From: Eremophila alpestris peregrina | Lineage: Eukaryota; Chordata; Aves; Passeriformes; Alaudidae | DNA: 64,000 nucleotides | Direction of reading: 5' to 3' | Assembly: GCA_009792885.1 (NCBI GenBank) | Contig: WMCF01000025.1 | Coordinates: 4,758,697-4,822,696 of the forward strand | In this document: positions 50,537 to 62,578 of the stretch, one piece after another | How positions within the stretch are numbered: the stretch's first letter is position 1 | Layout: each line of letters starts with the position of its first letter | Made by a program: the position numbers and the translations under genes | Notes under the pieces: model-generated | The model's input: only the letters and a program-made list of their open reading frames with translations | Told to the model about the DNA's origin: nothing | Databases searched by the model: none

Positions 50537-53227
50537 AATTGATTTGATGGGAAGGCAAGTAAGCAGTCCTCTTTTATATTAGCAAATTTAAAGTATCTTT
50601 TGTAATTCCAGTCCTAATGCTGCTCTTTAAGACAATAAAATTTTGAGAAAATAAGGTTATCAACAAACTTTTGCATTGGCTTTTCTGGATGGGGTAAGCT
50701 TTCCCAAAACTGTTAAGTATGAAAACTTTAAAGACCTGTTATTACTGTATATTCAATCTACAGAAAACATGTCAAGAAAACTCAGCAAGAGTGGTGAGGG
50801 AGTAGAAGATTTTTTTGAAACCTCTGGTAAGGAGGTGCATTAACTTTACAAGAAAAGTAGAAATTCAGGGGACCGTGAGCTGGGGAATATCACCTTTTGA
50901 AAGAGCTGAGGCTGCATAAATTGCACTTGTGTGAAAAAAAACAATGTAAATTTTTCTTCTCTCCCTGGTTATTAGATGTATGGAACCAGAGAGGGACTGA
51001 CAAGAGAGAGAGAGAGAGCAGACAACTGCTGGGTTATGGCTGTAGGTGTAATATCTTTCCACAAATAACCCATAGTACTTCTGTAGCCAGCTTGATATCT
51101 CACATTCTTTTATTGGTCTCCTGACGAAGTGATGTATAAAATGCTGTGCTACAGAATTAGTGCCCTAGAGTTACGTTATTTTGGGGTCACTTAGGTGGGA
51201 AAGAAAGGTGGTTTATTAGGATTGCCAAACTGTGCCTAATGTTATATTATCTTTGGTACAGTGAAGACTTGGAATACTATCACTTATCACCAGTGTATCA
51301 GTAGAAAATAGAACCAATGCTCCTTCGATGATGAGGATGTCCTATAGTCTTTCCCAGCCTTCTTTTTTTTCCTGTAAGGCTTTTCCCCCCATTCTCCTCA
51401 TTCCCTCTTCTGTCTGCCTGAACTGGCTACTGAGGTGACAGTAAGTTTAAGATAAACACTACCTCCTGTGTAAATTTTCATTACTCTGTTCAATTTATGT
51501 CATGACAATACCAGGTGGGGGATGAAAAATTACTAATGGCGTTGATTTTTAATTTTTTTGTTTGTTTTTGACCTATTTGCTTTTTAAATTAAAACAATGA
51601 CAGCCATGCAGACACTGTGCTCTAATTGGTAAACTTGATTTAAGAACACATTCTGTAATGTCTTATTTCCCCAGAGGCAGAAAGGATCCACACTCTACTA
51701 TTAAAATGTGTTATTACTTTGTTTTTCCCTCTTACCTCCACTCTCCCCCGTCCCTGTCTCCCCTCCTCTTTTCTTTTATGTCTTAATAAAGTAGTACTTA
51801 GAGAGTGCTTTGGCCTGTTTCAGGAAGAATATTTTTCCTCTAACTTTAATCATTACTTCTTCACCATTCTGTTTATTTATTTGGTCTCTTTAATTTGGTA
51901 AGAAAACCATTTGTCAAGAACAGTTCTTCATGCTTGTGTATATTTTGCAGCCTACCTTGAACTAAAAAAGGCAGTAAATTTTAAAGATGACGGCAAAAAC
52001 TGTACACCATGTTTGCAGAGTTGCAGCTTCCTTTAAAGGGAAGAGGACACATTATTCTGAGATGTTAGTGACACTTGTATTTTCCTTGTTCAGAGCCTTT
52101 AAGGAGCACCTAGCAGGTCCAACAAAACCCTGCTTGTTTTGTGAGCCACTGCTACATGCCAGTGGTCAGTGAAACATCCTTCTTCTTCGGAAGTCTCTGA
52201 ATAGAGCATTGACCCTAAACTTACATTAATGTTTCAGGGGAAATAAGCACAAGCAATGCTGGTCCTTATGAGGAAGCAAGGGAATGAATATTAATAAGAA
52301 AGGTGCAGCTCCTCGTTATTTAATTTCAGCTGTAATAGATAATGGATAGTCATCTCAATATTGCATTTGGATGGATAGCACAATTTTATAGTATGCATTC
52401 AACATGAAGGCTCTTGACTTGTTCAGCTGGCAACAAGCATAACGAGACATTTAACTGGGGACATGCTGTCTGAACTGTAATTGGACAGGAGAACTTACCT
52501 GTTTAGGGGTGTGGTGCTTCCTTTTTCAGGAGAAGAGAGTACAAGGCATTTATTTAAAGAAAATAATATGCTTATGTATAAACCAAGTAGCAATTGTTAT
52601 CATGTTTTTCCAAGTTATTTTGTAAAACTGATCTGGATATTTTATATGAAATAAGAAAAAGGAAGAAAATTGTGCATCTGTTGGGGGGTTTGTTTTGTTG
52701 GTCTGGTTTTTTTTGTTTTGTTTTGTTTGTTTGTATTTTTTCTTGTTCAGGTTTGTGCATAAACAGAAATATATCATTGCTGTGGAATTTTTTTGCATGC
52801 TTTGTATATAAGAGATTTTTTTTTATTTTTTTCTGCACCTTCACTGAATAATTCTGATTCCACCCCACCCAACCCCCCCGAAAGGTAAGGAATCTTCATA
52901 ATTTAAATTAATTTCAAAAGAAAATGCACAACATGAGAGCAAATTCATTTGATCTGAATGTCAGGACATCTGCAAGACACATCCTTAAAGAGAATATGTG
53001 CTCATCAAAAGTGCTCACAAGTAATTAAACTCAACCCTAATTTTCCTAAATGTAATTGAATTTTATGGTGTGTGGAGTATTGTGAAGTTACCTACCAGGG
53101 GTTTCAATAAGCTTTGGCAGCATTAAGACAGCATGTTTATATCATCACAGTGAGAAGTCTAAAAAAAGTTGATTCCCTAAATGTTAAAACATGTAATAAG
53201 CTGGTTTTTTTCATTTCGTTTGAACAG
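50537..53227. other. Non-coding stretch
   Basis: A T/G-rich low-complexity segment is at 52680-52740, and a C-rich run at 52861-52880 precedes GGTAAGG. A short GA run is at 51005-51019. No gene or mobile element recognised. Confidence 0.55.
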
Positions 53228-53362
53228 TCAATTCACATCTCTACACAGATCTCCTTGATGCAGCTATGTTTTTTTCAGCATCTTCTGTTTGTCAAAGGGG
53301 AAAAAAGTGATAATTTTACTTCTGCAGAGTGGCATTCTGCTTGCAATTGGTCTCAGCAGCAG
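53228..53362 (+). other. Candidate exon (unassigned, weak)
   Basis: A pyrimidine-rich tract ending TTTGAACAG (to 53227) is followed by 135 bases open as exactly 45 codons, then a good donor CAG|GTAAGA at 53363. The frame stays open on both sides (53114-53404), so openness alone is not informative. The peptide (ending SACNWSQQQ) matches nothing I recognise. Its 0/0 phase is not compatible with direct splicing to the 32313-32468 candidate. Confidence 0.2.
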
Positions 53363-54099
53363 GTAAGAATTCTTTGTGAATTTAAGTGTCCTTTCTCCTG
53401 GTGAGTTTTTGGAATTGTAACTCTCTTTCAAGAGCCACTTAAAAGCCGACCAGTTTTTGGCTTAGATCGTATCACTGAACTCTTTGGGTTGAAAAAAACA
53501 TTTAAAAATGTATTTCTTCTTTTGCTTTTACAACAACTTCATAGCTGGAGGGCTTATAAATGCTGTGAGATGAAATACATATGATTTAGAGTACATTTAT
53601 TTGTTGTGATGTATTCAAGACACCGTATTGTCCATAGTCTTTTAATTTCCATTTCCCCCACCCTTCCCACCATGGTAAACTGTGATAAATCTGCTTCAGA
53701 AGTAAAATCTCATCTTCCTTTCAGATCTGTCTGGAAAAATAGTTTTCTGTCCTAGATATAAGAAAAGAGAATAATGAGTTTCTAATTTCACTACAAGTAG
53801 TAGCAAGTTTTAGGCAATTTTTGCTTCAGGCTTGAGTGGATGTGGTTTGCACATCACAACACCTACAAGGCCAAAAGTAACAGAATGGGAGATATGGAAA
53901 TAGAGGTACTATGCCAAACATTATGCCCAATTTATAATTAATTCTCAGGCTTATTTATGTCCAAGTACAACAGTACTACAAATCAGATTAATGTGATGAT
54001 TAAATGGAAAGACTAAGATGGAGGGGAAATTCATTTAAAAAAATGTGAATATAAATGGCCAAATATATCAATTTTAGAAATATTTGAAAAGCTAGATTA
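53363..54099. other. Non-coding stretch
   Basis: Nothing recognised. Confidence 0.55.
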
Positions 54100-55612
54100 C
54101 TCTCCCACCCATGACAACTCAAAGAAGCTGACAAGAGGAGCTTAAAACTTTGGACCAGTCCCAGAGTTTTGATGTCATTGACATAAATGAAACTTATTGG
54201 GATGTGTCCTATGGAGGGCCATGTTGGATTCTTACAGGCTCTTCAGGACTGATAAGCAGACTAGACAAAGCAGGATGTGTTGCAATGTAATGGAAGGGCT
54301 GGAACATTTGAGGCTTACAGTTGTTAATGACATGGCTGAGAACCTCTGGGTAATGATTAAGGGATGTCATTGTAGGAGTCTAATATAGACTGCCTAGCCA
54401 GGACAATGATGCCAAGGAATTATGCCTTGAGAAACTAAGAGACACTTCAAAATCAACCTCCCTTGTCCCCATGAAGGATTTCAACTTCCTGGAAATTGAC
54501 TTTGAGCATCACAGCTGACATGAACAGATACAAAAGATTCCTAAAACACCTGGATGACAATTTCAAGGTACAGGCACTCAGAGACCTGCCTAGGAAAGAT
54601 ATGCTGCTTCATTTGCTGCTTGTCAGCAGAGGAGGTCTTGGGAGTGAAGACTGGTGGCCATCTTGGCCGCAGCAAGAACAAAACTGCAGGAAGGAACAAG
54701 AAGAGGGGGTTTTAGATACATTATTGGCAAAGGCAGTGCAGAAATTACATCTCCCAAGATGAGGATGGTCACCCCACAAACAAGGACATAGAGAAGGAGG
54801 AAATGTTCAGTGCTTTCTTCCCCTCGGTCTTCAGCACTAAGGAGGAGTTGTCACTGCCCTGAGTTAGAGGACTGTGGCTGTGAGAGTGAGAGAATACCTG
54901 TTGACCCTGATGTTGCAAGAGATCTGCTTATCCACCTGGATGCCTATAAATCTATGGGTCCTTATATGCTTCATCCAAGAATACTTAAAGACCTGTCTGG
55001 CACCACAGCAAGGCCCCTCTGGACAATTTTTGAATAGTCTGGGAAATCTGGAAAGGTCCCAGTTACCGGGAACTGGATAATAGTGTCCCAATTTTCAAAA
55101 AGGTCAAGAAGGATGACTTCATAAACTACAGGCCTGTAAGTCTCACTTCCTGCCTAGTAAGGCTGTGTAGAAAATCATTCTAGGGGTATTGAAAAACACC
55201 TGAAAGGCAACACAGTCATTGTTCACAGCCAGAATGACTTCCTGAGAGGAAAGTCCTGCTTATTGAACCCAATTTCCTTTTATAAACAGGTAAATGACTT
55301 GATTGATCAAGGGAAGCCAGTTAATGTAATTTTTTTGGATTTCAGTAAAGCTTTCAGTAGTGTATCTCACAGGATCCTTCTGGACAGAATGTCCACCACA
55401 CAGCTAGATAAACACATTATGGGTAGGTGATGGGTCAGACACAAAGGGTTATAGTGATTGGGGTGACATCAGACTGGCAGCCTGCCACTAGTGGAGTTCC
55501 ACATGACTCCATCCTCTCTCCTGTGTTCTTCAAAACCTTCATAAATTACTTGGATGCAGGACAGGGTGGGGTACAAAGCAAGTTAGCAGAAAATACTAAA
55601 ATCTTCAGTATT
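54100..55612 (+). pseudogene. CR1 LINE ORF2 remnant (endonuclease + RT), decayed
   Basis: Sense-strand CR1 ORF2. The endonuclease part is at 54150-54660 (SYRLFRTDK, VMEGLEHLRLTV, RFLKHLDDNFKVQALRDLP). It is followed by a shortened middle and then the RT approach (ELEDCGCE, DLLIHLDAYKSMGP, HPRILKDLS, NYRPVSLTS). The RT core has VIFLDFSKAF at about 55328 and SGVPHDSILSPVFF near 55494. Coding runs through at least three frames with several stops. The segment between endonuclease and RT is much shorter than in an intact element, and the conserved FADD box reads LAEN (55583-55594), so both catalytic Asp residues of that box are lost. The copy is inactive and ends abruptly after this box. Confidence 0.93.
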
Positions 55613-58600
55613 AAATGGCATTTTTGTTTGAAATTATAGCATTTTATATAACATGATGGGTTTATATTTAAGGTAGAAAGGCAAATTAGTCTATCAATAT
55701 AAAATGGTGAAGTGGAAAGTGTTGACTTTTTTTTTTTAAAGAGAATAACTGTATGCAGTCTGTAAAGGAAAGGTCCAATACAGTATTTTTGGAATGAAAG
55801 ACAACATGGTTCTACCAAACTGGCTACAAATCATTAGTAAAATAATGGAGAGTAAGATGCCTTCAATTCTAAATTAAATGCTTAATGAAAGTCTCCTGAA
55901 GACTGCAGGCTGTACACTAAGAGATGCTCTGTTTCCTATATGCTTCCTCAGCCACGCATAACATCATCTGAGTGTAACTCAGTAAAGGAGGAAGCTCTTC
56001 CACCTCTGAAACGAAAGAGTAGCAAGAAACAGCTCATTGTCCAGAAACACATATCTTTTATCTCATGTGTGTCTAGAAATCTTTATCTTCCTCAGTGATT
56101 TCCTTAATCCCTAATACTCTAACTACCCAACTCATTACTTTGTTCTCCTTTTCAGTTTTAAACCCCCAAACAGGCCAAGTTAAATCAACAGGGCAGACAC
56201 CTGTTAAAACATTTCTCCTGCAATATTTACAATTCTTTTCTGTTTGTGAAGAGAGCTCAGTGTTAGCCTGGGGAATCTGTTGTCAGCTTGCTGTGTCTGT
56301 TTGGTGTGCATGAGCCAGAGAAGCTCTGCCCATTTTTTATTGAAAGCTGTTAATCTCTGATGCCACAGTCATGATCACTGAAGTAAGGTCAGGAAGCAAC
56401 TGTCAGAGGTTTTAATCTGTGTAGCAGCATCTGGAAAAGAAGTCCATTGTTATTGTTAAAAGAACTTTTGGTGTGTGTTTCAAAAATATTTTATTTAGAT
56501 ACAGCAGTCTTCATCATTTCTTGCCACATCAGAGTGCAGCTAACAGAATACCAGTGGTTTATAAAGGCTGTGCAGAGAAGCAGAAAGATCCAAGATAACG
56601 CTTGTAGCAGTATCTGATGAATTACAAACAAAACATACTATCTCATAATAATGAATCAATAAATATGCTTCAGAAATTTCAAAACAGTCTAAGACTTCAC
56701 AAAGAATGGAAATATTTTCTTTTGCTTATTTTGCAGGTTCTCCTGGATGATAGGGTTCTTCATGCCTTTGGTAACTACTATAATAAATTATAAAAGTTTC
56801 CAATGTAATTGCTTGCATTCTTGCTATGTGCAGAAAGCTAATAAGTTATTGTAATTGGGATTGAGCTTGGGACCACCAGGACAAATAGGAATAGCAGTCT
56901 CATTCTATATGACAAATTCCTATACTTCAGAGTAGTAGAGAAATATCTTGTGTGACTCAGAAATAATAGATATTACATTCCTTACCTTGAGCAGAGTTAA
57001 TACCAGACTGCCTGTGACCTGATTGTGCAAGTTTGGCAGATGGTAGGAAGTGCTACATATGAAGTTTCCAGGAGATGTTGTGGGTCATCCAATAATTTTG
57101 CCATGGAGGGTGGTCCTTGATGTAAAAGAGGAATTGCCATTGGTACCAGGTTCAGAAATAGTGATGTGGCAAAGTACATCTTCCTCTGCAATTAACTTTG
57201 CAGCTTGCCTCTGCTTTGGGCTAGTAGGTCTTTTCTCAGTATATCCTCCTTCCAAGCCACAAACAGGAACTGGACAAAACATGAACTATTAGGCATGAGG
57301 GAAAGAACTTTTTTCATGAAACAGGCTTGTCCCTCATGTTATTATTTCTTGTAAAGTATACACTTAGACTTCTATAATGGATTTTTTTTTTCTTGAACTC
57401 CACTGTTGGAGCTTGTTCTCCCTGTTGCTGGATGTGCTCCAGATGGTAACATTGCCATTTGTTGCTATGGAAATCAGTGCCAGAGGTTGCAGGGCTAGTG
57501 AGAGTGTGCTGGGTAAATCACTTAATGGAACATGACATTGTCAGACATCTATTATCTTTCATTTATGTCAGTTTAATTTTCTCTCTTACTTTTCTGGGCT
57601 GCTACCACTTACTGATTAATAGCCCTGGTACAATGAGTATTTTTTAATGTATCGTGGCTTTATTGCAAACCTTTAACCCTGTATTATTCAGATGCTTGTA
57701 ACCCAGGTTTAAAATAAGTGGAAATTAGAAGGAATGGACTACCATCTTACAAGACTCTGTGAACTCTGTATGAGCTAAATTTTCTCAGAGAAATCTGTCG
57801 GGAGAGAGTACATGTACTCCAGAGATATAGGTAACCAGTGTGTGATGTTTATATCTTGTAAACTAAGTTAGGCTATGATATTGATTCCATTAATACAGAA
57901 ATTGAATTTAATTTTTTACTTGCCCTTCAATTCTACATATAATACGATAAACAAAGGCTAAAGGTTAGTGATAATAGTGTAGGTAACAGGGAAAAAGAAG
58001 CATGGGCTTTTAAGTTCAATGTACAAACTTGTAAGTGATATTTGACAATGCATCCTGTTTACTGCAAAATGGAAAGAGCTTAACTGGAAAAAGAGCAGAC
58101 ATGAGCAATTTTAATAGCATTTGTACGTTTATTTTTAAGGGAAAAACCAATCTTTTTTTTTTTTTTAACAGAAGCTAGAAAGCCATCCTTAGATGCTTGA
58201 GAGATCTGAGAAGTGTTCTTAAGAAGCAGAATTTTTTCTTTTTGCTCTTTTGCTTGTTCATTCTTCCATCTTCAAGGCCATGTTTTCTGTGGGGAAAAGT
58301 GTTGGAGTGACACTAAAATAAGCTCTTCTGATGTGCTTCACAGCTAAGAAACTGACTGCTATTAATCTTTGACTTCAAAACAAGAAACAACTATATCTGC
58401 TGTCACCTAGGAAGTACAAAGGCATCACATTAGGTGTAGTGCAGAATATAACTTTACTGCACTAATCAACCATTACAATGTCTGCAATAAAGACTTATTT
58501 TTTTTTAAATTTACATGATAATTTATGTATTTCTTATGAATCAACTCTGTATAAATCACTCAATATAATGAGTAATTATTCTCATTAATCTCTTTCTCTA

Positions 58601-58989
58601 CCCCTTACTTCTTCTGGAAATAAATTGTAAGCCTGATTTAAAAACCCGTTGAAAACCTTGCCAAGTGCCTTATTCTATTTGGCTATTCCAAGCTGCTGAG
58701 TGCTTTATTCTATCTGGATGTTCTAAAGTTTGCAAGTAAAAGTTGTTTTTCATTGAACCTCCTGAGAACTTTGGTTTTTCTCCTACACACCCTCCACAGT
58801 ACATAAAACTAGCTTGCCCTGAATCCACTGCATGGAAAGGGACAAATCCAAGGTAAAAAAATCTCAAACTATAAGCCAGGCGAACCAGAGCAGCAATAGC
58901 TGTCCCTAGCTGACCCTCAAGATGAGAAACAATTGCCTCAGGTGGCGGCCTTTCATGCAACCTGGGGAACAAACAGGAGGAACTGGAGC
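55613..58989. other. Non-coding stretch
   Basis: A protein-like pair of overlapping minus-strand frames lies at 57282-56997. It is followed on that strand by a donor-like CAAG|GTAAGG near 56985, but no family is recognised. A 100-codon minus frame at 58670-58972 abuts the next CR1 piece and may be partly CR1-related, but I could not confirm this. Confidence 0.5.
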
Positions 58990-59400
58990 TCCATGTCCGG
59001 TCAGAAAGTTATGATATCATACGAATGACTGAAACATGGTGGGACAACTCACATGGTGGATGGTTCTAGAGTGCTTCACAGAGACAGGGAAGAAAAGGAA
59101 GAGGAGGAGTCAAAGCCATGCTCTGTACTAAGGAGAACCTTAAGTGTCTAGAAATAAACTGTGGCAATTGCAAAACCCGTATTGGATGTATCTGGGTCAA
59201 TGTCAGAGGGGGACTTTACAGTGGACATCTGCTTCCAAGCCAAGAGGATAAGCACAATAAAGTAATAATTGGGTCACTTAAGCAAGTTTCAGGTCAAAAG
59301 AACCTGCTTCTTATAGTGACTTCAACTACTCAGGAAGATCCCATGTCACCCACCAAGTTCCTGAAATTAGTAGAATGCTGCTTCTTCACACAGATGATAG
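58990..59400 (+). pseudogene. CR1 LINE endonuclease fragment
   Basis: Plus-strand translation gives MTETWWDNSHGG (about 59023-59060), then frame-shifted KGRGGV and CTKENLKCLEINC with IGCIWVNVRGG, the pattern of the N-terminal endonuclease of CR1 ORF2. At least one stop and one frameshift occur, and homology fades after about 59340. The conserved TE.WWD motif is intact in this piece. It is in the same orientation as the CR1 tail at 62.4 kb. Confidence 0.82.
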
Positions 59401-62400
59401 ACATGCCAATGAGGAAGGAGTTGCCATTAGACTTCCTACCCTTCTATTAATTCAGTACTTGAATTACCAGCCTTTTACTTTTCTTGGATGTGTGTTTATT
59501 CTGATATTAAAGAGAAAGGAAAACAGAGACCTCTGATTTACCATATGAGTGTCAGTGGATGCTTATTTCATCAGAAATATTGTTTGCTAATCAGCATCTC
59601 TATTGGTAATTTAGTTCAAAAAACCAAGAAAAAAACATTATTAAAATCTAACAGGCTACAATAGAATAATAAAGCAAAACAAACAGATGAGTTCTGATTG
59701 AATGATAAAGTGAAAAATGAGGTAAATAGTAGTCAGATGGCTGGGCTGCTTATCTTGGCTGTCTGTAGGAGTAGGCATGGGTGTTCTGTTTTCCTGTAGA
59801 CTTTATACAAAGGTGAGTTTTAATGGCAAAACTTGAAGGAATCACTGAAGTATTAGTAATGATAACTCTCAAGCATGTGTCAGAAAATCAAAATGGAAGG
59901 TAAAATTTAATTATAATATTGTATTAGGAAAGATGTCAACCTTAAGTTTTGTTCTGAAGTAAAAGGGGAATATTAGCTGTGAACAAAGATATATTTTTAA
60001 CAGAGTTGTGCAATGAGAAATATATATGAAAGAGGCAGTGATGTTGAAAAATGAAACTTGTGGAGGTTCATCTACTGCAGCAGCTGTCAGTCTGTGAAGA
60101 CTTCACTGAATGGTGTTGTCCCACATTCCTCTTAAACCTTAGTCATTCTGCTGAAATGTAGTTTTGATTAAACAGACATACTTCTATTGGTGGTTAGAAG
60201 AATTATATTCCAAATGAAAACCACACATTTTCATGAGCCTGTCAGATGTGGTCACAATGAAGATTGTTGGTTCTTGTTTTATATGTGTATCTGGAGCAGG
60301 TTTTGGGTATACAGAATTCCAAAGATTGTCTTTTTCTCTCCAACATAGATGAAGACAAGCTTAATTGTTTAGTTTCAAGACAAAACTAAGTCACAAAATT
60401 GTTTTCTGACTCTGTTCTACCTCAAAACTTGAAAGCATTGCTGTTCTGATGTTTTTATCTAATTGTTTTTCCAATGTTTTGGTACAATTGCATTTCCATA
60501 TGTTCTATCTTCCTAAGTGAAAGTGAATACAAACAACCAAAAGAAAACTAACAGACTGCACAATGAGGTTTTAGCATTGTTTTTCTGTCTACGGTGATAT
60601 ATTTGTGCTTAAGTTAACAGTTGAATGTGAGTTCCTTCAAGAAAAGATCTTTGGGTTTATGTAAAGCAGTGTTTTCCAACTAGAAAATTCTGGTTTATGT
60701 TTTGACAGCTGTAATTGGCTTTTTGAAGACTTGGCAAATGGGGAAATGAGAAATCCAGAAGAAAAAAATTGAAGTGCCATGGTTTTGATTACTTTTTTTG
60801 CTAGCAAACCTCAGATTCTTGCACTTCATTCATCATCTATGGGTTCTTGTTTTCTCACTGAGCTCATCTTAATTAAGCATTTGCAGCTTATCCTTATTGC
60901 AGTCCTACGCATATTTTCTTTGAGCTAAAATTGAGAATAGTTTTGGGTTTCCCACCAAATGTTTGGAGTTGGCGTGCTGTCTGTTTTTGTATGTAAAAGA
61001 TTTCTCTTCCCTTAGGACAGGTTTTGCCTTGAACAAATGTCAGGCTGAAATACCAGAATTCAGTGGTAGGATTTTTTGTTTCCCCCTTTCCCTACCAAAA
61101 ACTCTCAGTGAAAATCATGAAAGCATAGAACAGTATTATTATTCATTTTTTTATTATAAGATAGAGCACAGGTACTTAATGATTCTTTTTGTAAAGCTCA
61201 GGACTTGAATTACATCCCTGTATTATAAACCCTACAAGATGAAACTCTCCATGATAGGAAATATGCTTTGCTCAGGGATATTATCCTAACATGGATTAAT
61301 AGAACACATATACAGAATAGAACACCTATAGTTTTTATAAGGCAGCATACTTCAGTGCTAAGCCAAAAGCAAATGTTCAGTCATCAGAAAACCTGAGTGT
61401 TTTCCACCCTACCTTCTCTTTTTAAAGTTATCCACTTCTGACCAGCTTTAGTGATGGCAGAATATTCTGTATTTATCTGTTTTGTGAGTAATCTCTTCTG
61501 CAGGCTATCTCAATAATAAAACAGTGACTCATAGTGTTTACTAGAAAGGAGGAGAAAATAGTGTTTGATGGTCTTTGAATATTTCAATACATTCTTTGTA
61601 ATGAAATCACTGTAAGAATATAAGTACATCTAATGTTCTAATATCGCTTTAGTATATGCATCCAGTTTGCTTTTTTTAAAATATTCCTTCTCAGTTCTCC
61701 TTATTCTCTTCAAGTAAATCTTGGAATACCGAGATGAAGACCAGCCTTCTGTTCTACCAAAATCAAACCATTCATTTTTTAAAAATTGTATCAGCAACAG
61801 GAATTTATAGTATAAATTTTAGTATCTTGATATTAAAATTTTCCTAGTGGATGCGGGATTTTGGCGGGGGGGTGGGTTGTTTGGTTGCTTGGTTGGTTTC
61901 TTGGTTTTGCTTTGACATGACTTTTTCTTTTCATTTTTTGCTTTGATTTATGTGGCAATAGTTCTAAATGAGACACAGTTTCTGTTTTTACAGACTAGTT
62001 TAAAGAGAATCCATTTTTCCATTAAATACTCTGGAATTTGCCACTTTCTGAAAATTGTCACTAACTGAAAACAGAAACATAAAAATAATACTATAATTCT
62101 TTTGGTCTCCACATATATTAAATCAAGGATAAACTCTTGAGATGCAGAAATACTTTTATATAGGGTACTAAGTTACTTTTTATTATTTCTTAAATAAACT
62201 ATCCAGGAATAAAATAAAGCTCAATATTGACACTTTATACAATGTTTTATGAAAGTAAAAGAATACGTTTTCTTCTGCTTGAAAAATATACCCATGGATT
62301 TTTATACAGTTGAGATACACTTGTAAGGACATAAAAAGGGTGAGCCATTCTCTCTGGGTAGAGGAGCCCCAGAAAAGCCAAACATAAAAGTTCTCTGCAT

Positions 62401-62425
62401 AAAAACAACAAGGGGCTGGGAAAAC
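59401..62425. other. Non-coding stretch between two same-strand CR1 pieces
   Basis: No CR1 similarity is recognisable in between, and no gene. A G-rich/TTGGTT simple tract lies at 61861-61910. Confidence 0.5.
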
Positions 62426-62578
62426 CGACTTAATAGAAGACACTCCCTGGAGACATTCCAAACGCAGCTGGATGAGTTCCTGTGTAATCTGTCCAGGTGA
62501 CTCTTCACTGGCAAGGGGCTTGGACTCAATGATCTCCAGAGGTTCCTTCCAATCCTAACAGTTCTATGAATCTGTGGA
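62426..62578 (+). mobile_element. CR1 LINE 3' end, sense
   Basis: The classic CR1 terminus: CACTCCCTGGAGACATTCCA, then AGCTGGATGAGTTCCTGTGT, GGACTCAATGATCTCCAGAG and the terminal repeats TTCTATGAATCTGTGG. The 3' end is essentially complete, while the 5' side is truncated near 62426. Confidence 0.93.

Noticed and set aside
50276..50582. Open frames of 76-94 codons with RKEG or LPSF repeats
   Set aside because: They are translations of the GGAA microsatellite and contain no independent coding evidence.
61861..61910. G-rich/TTGGTT tract as telomere-like repeat
   Set aside because: Units are irregular and do not match TTAGGG; it is ordinary low-complexity sequence.
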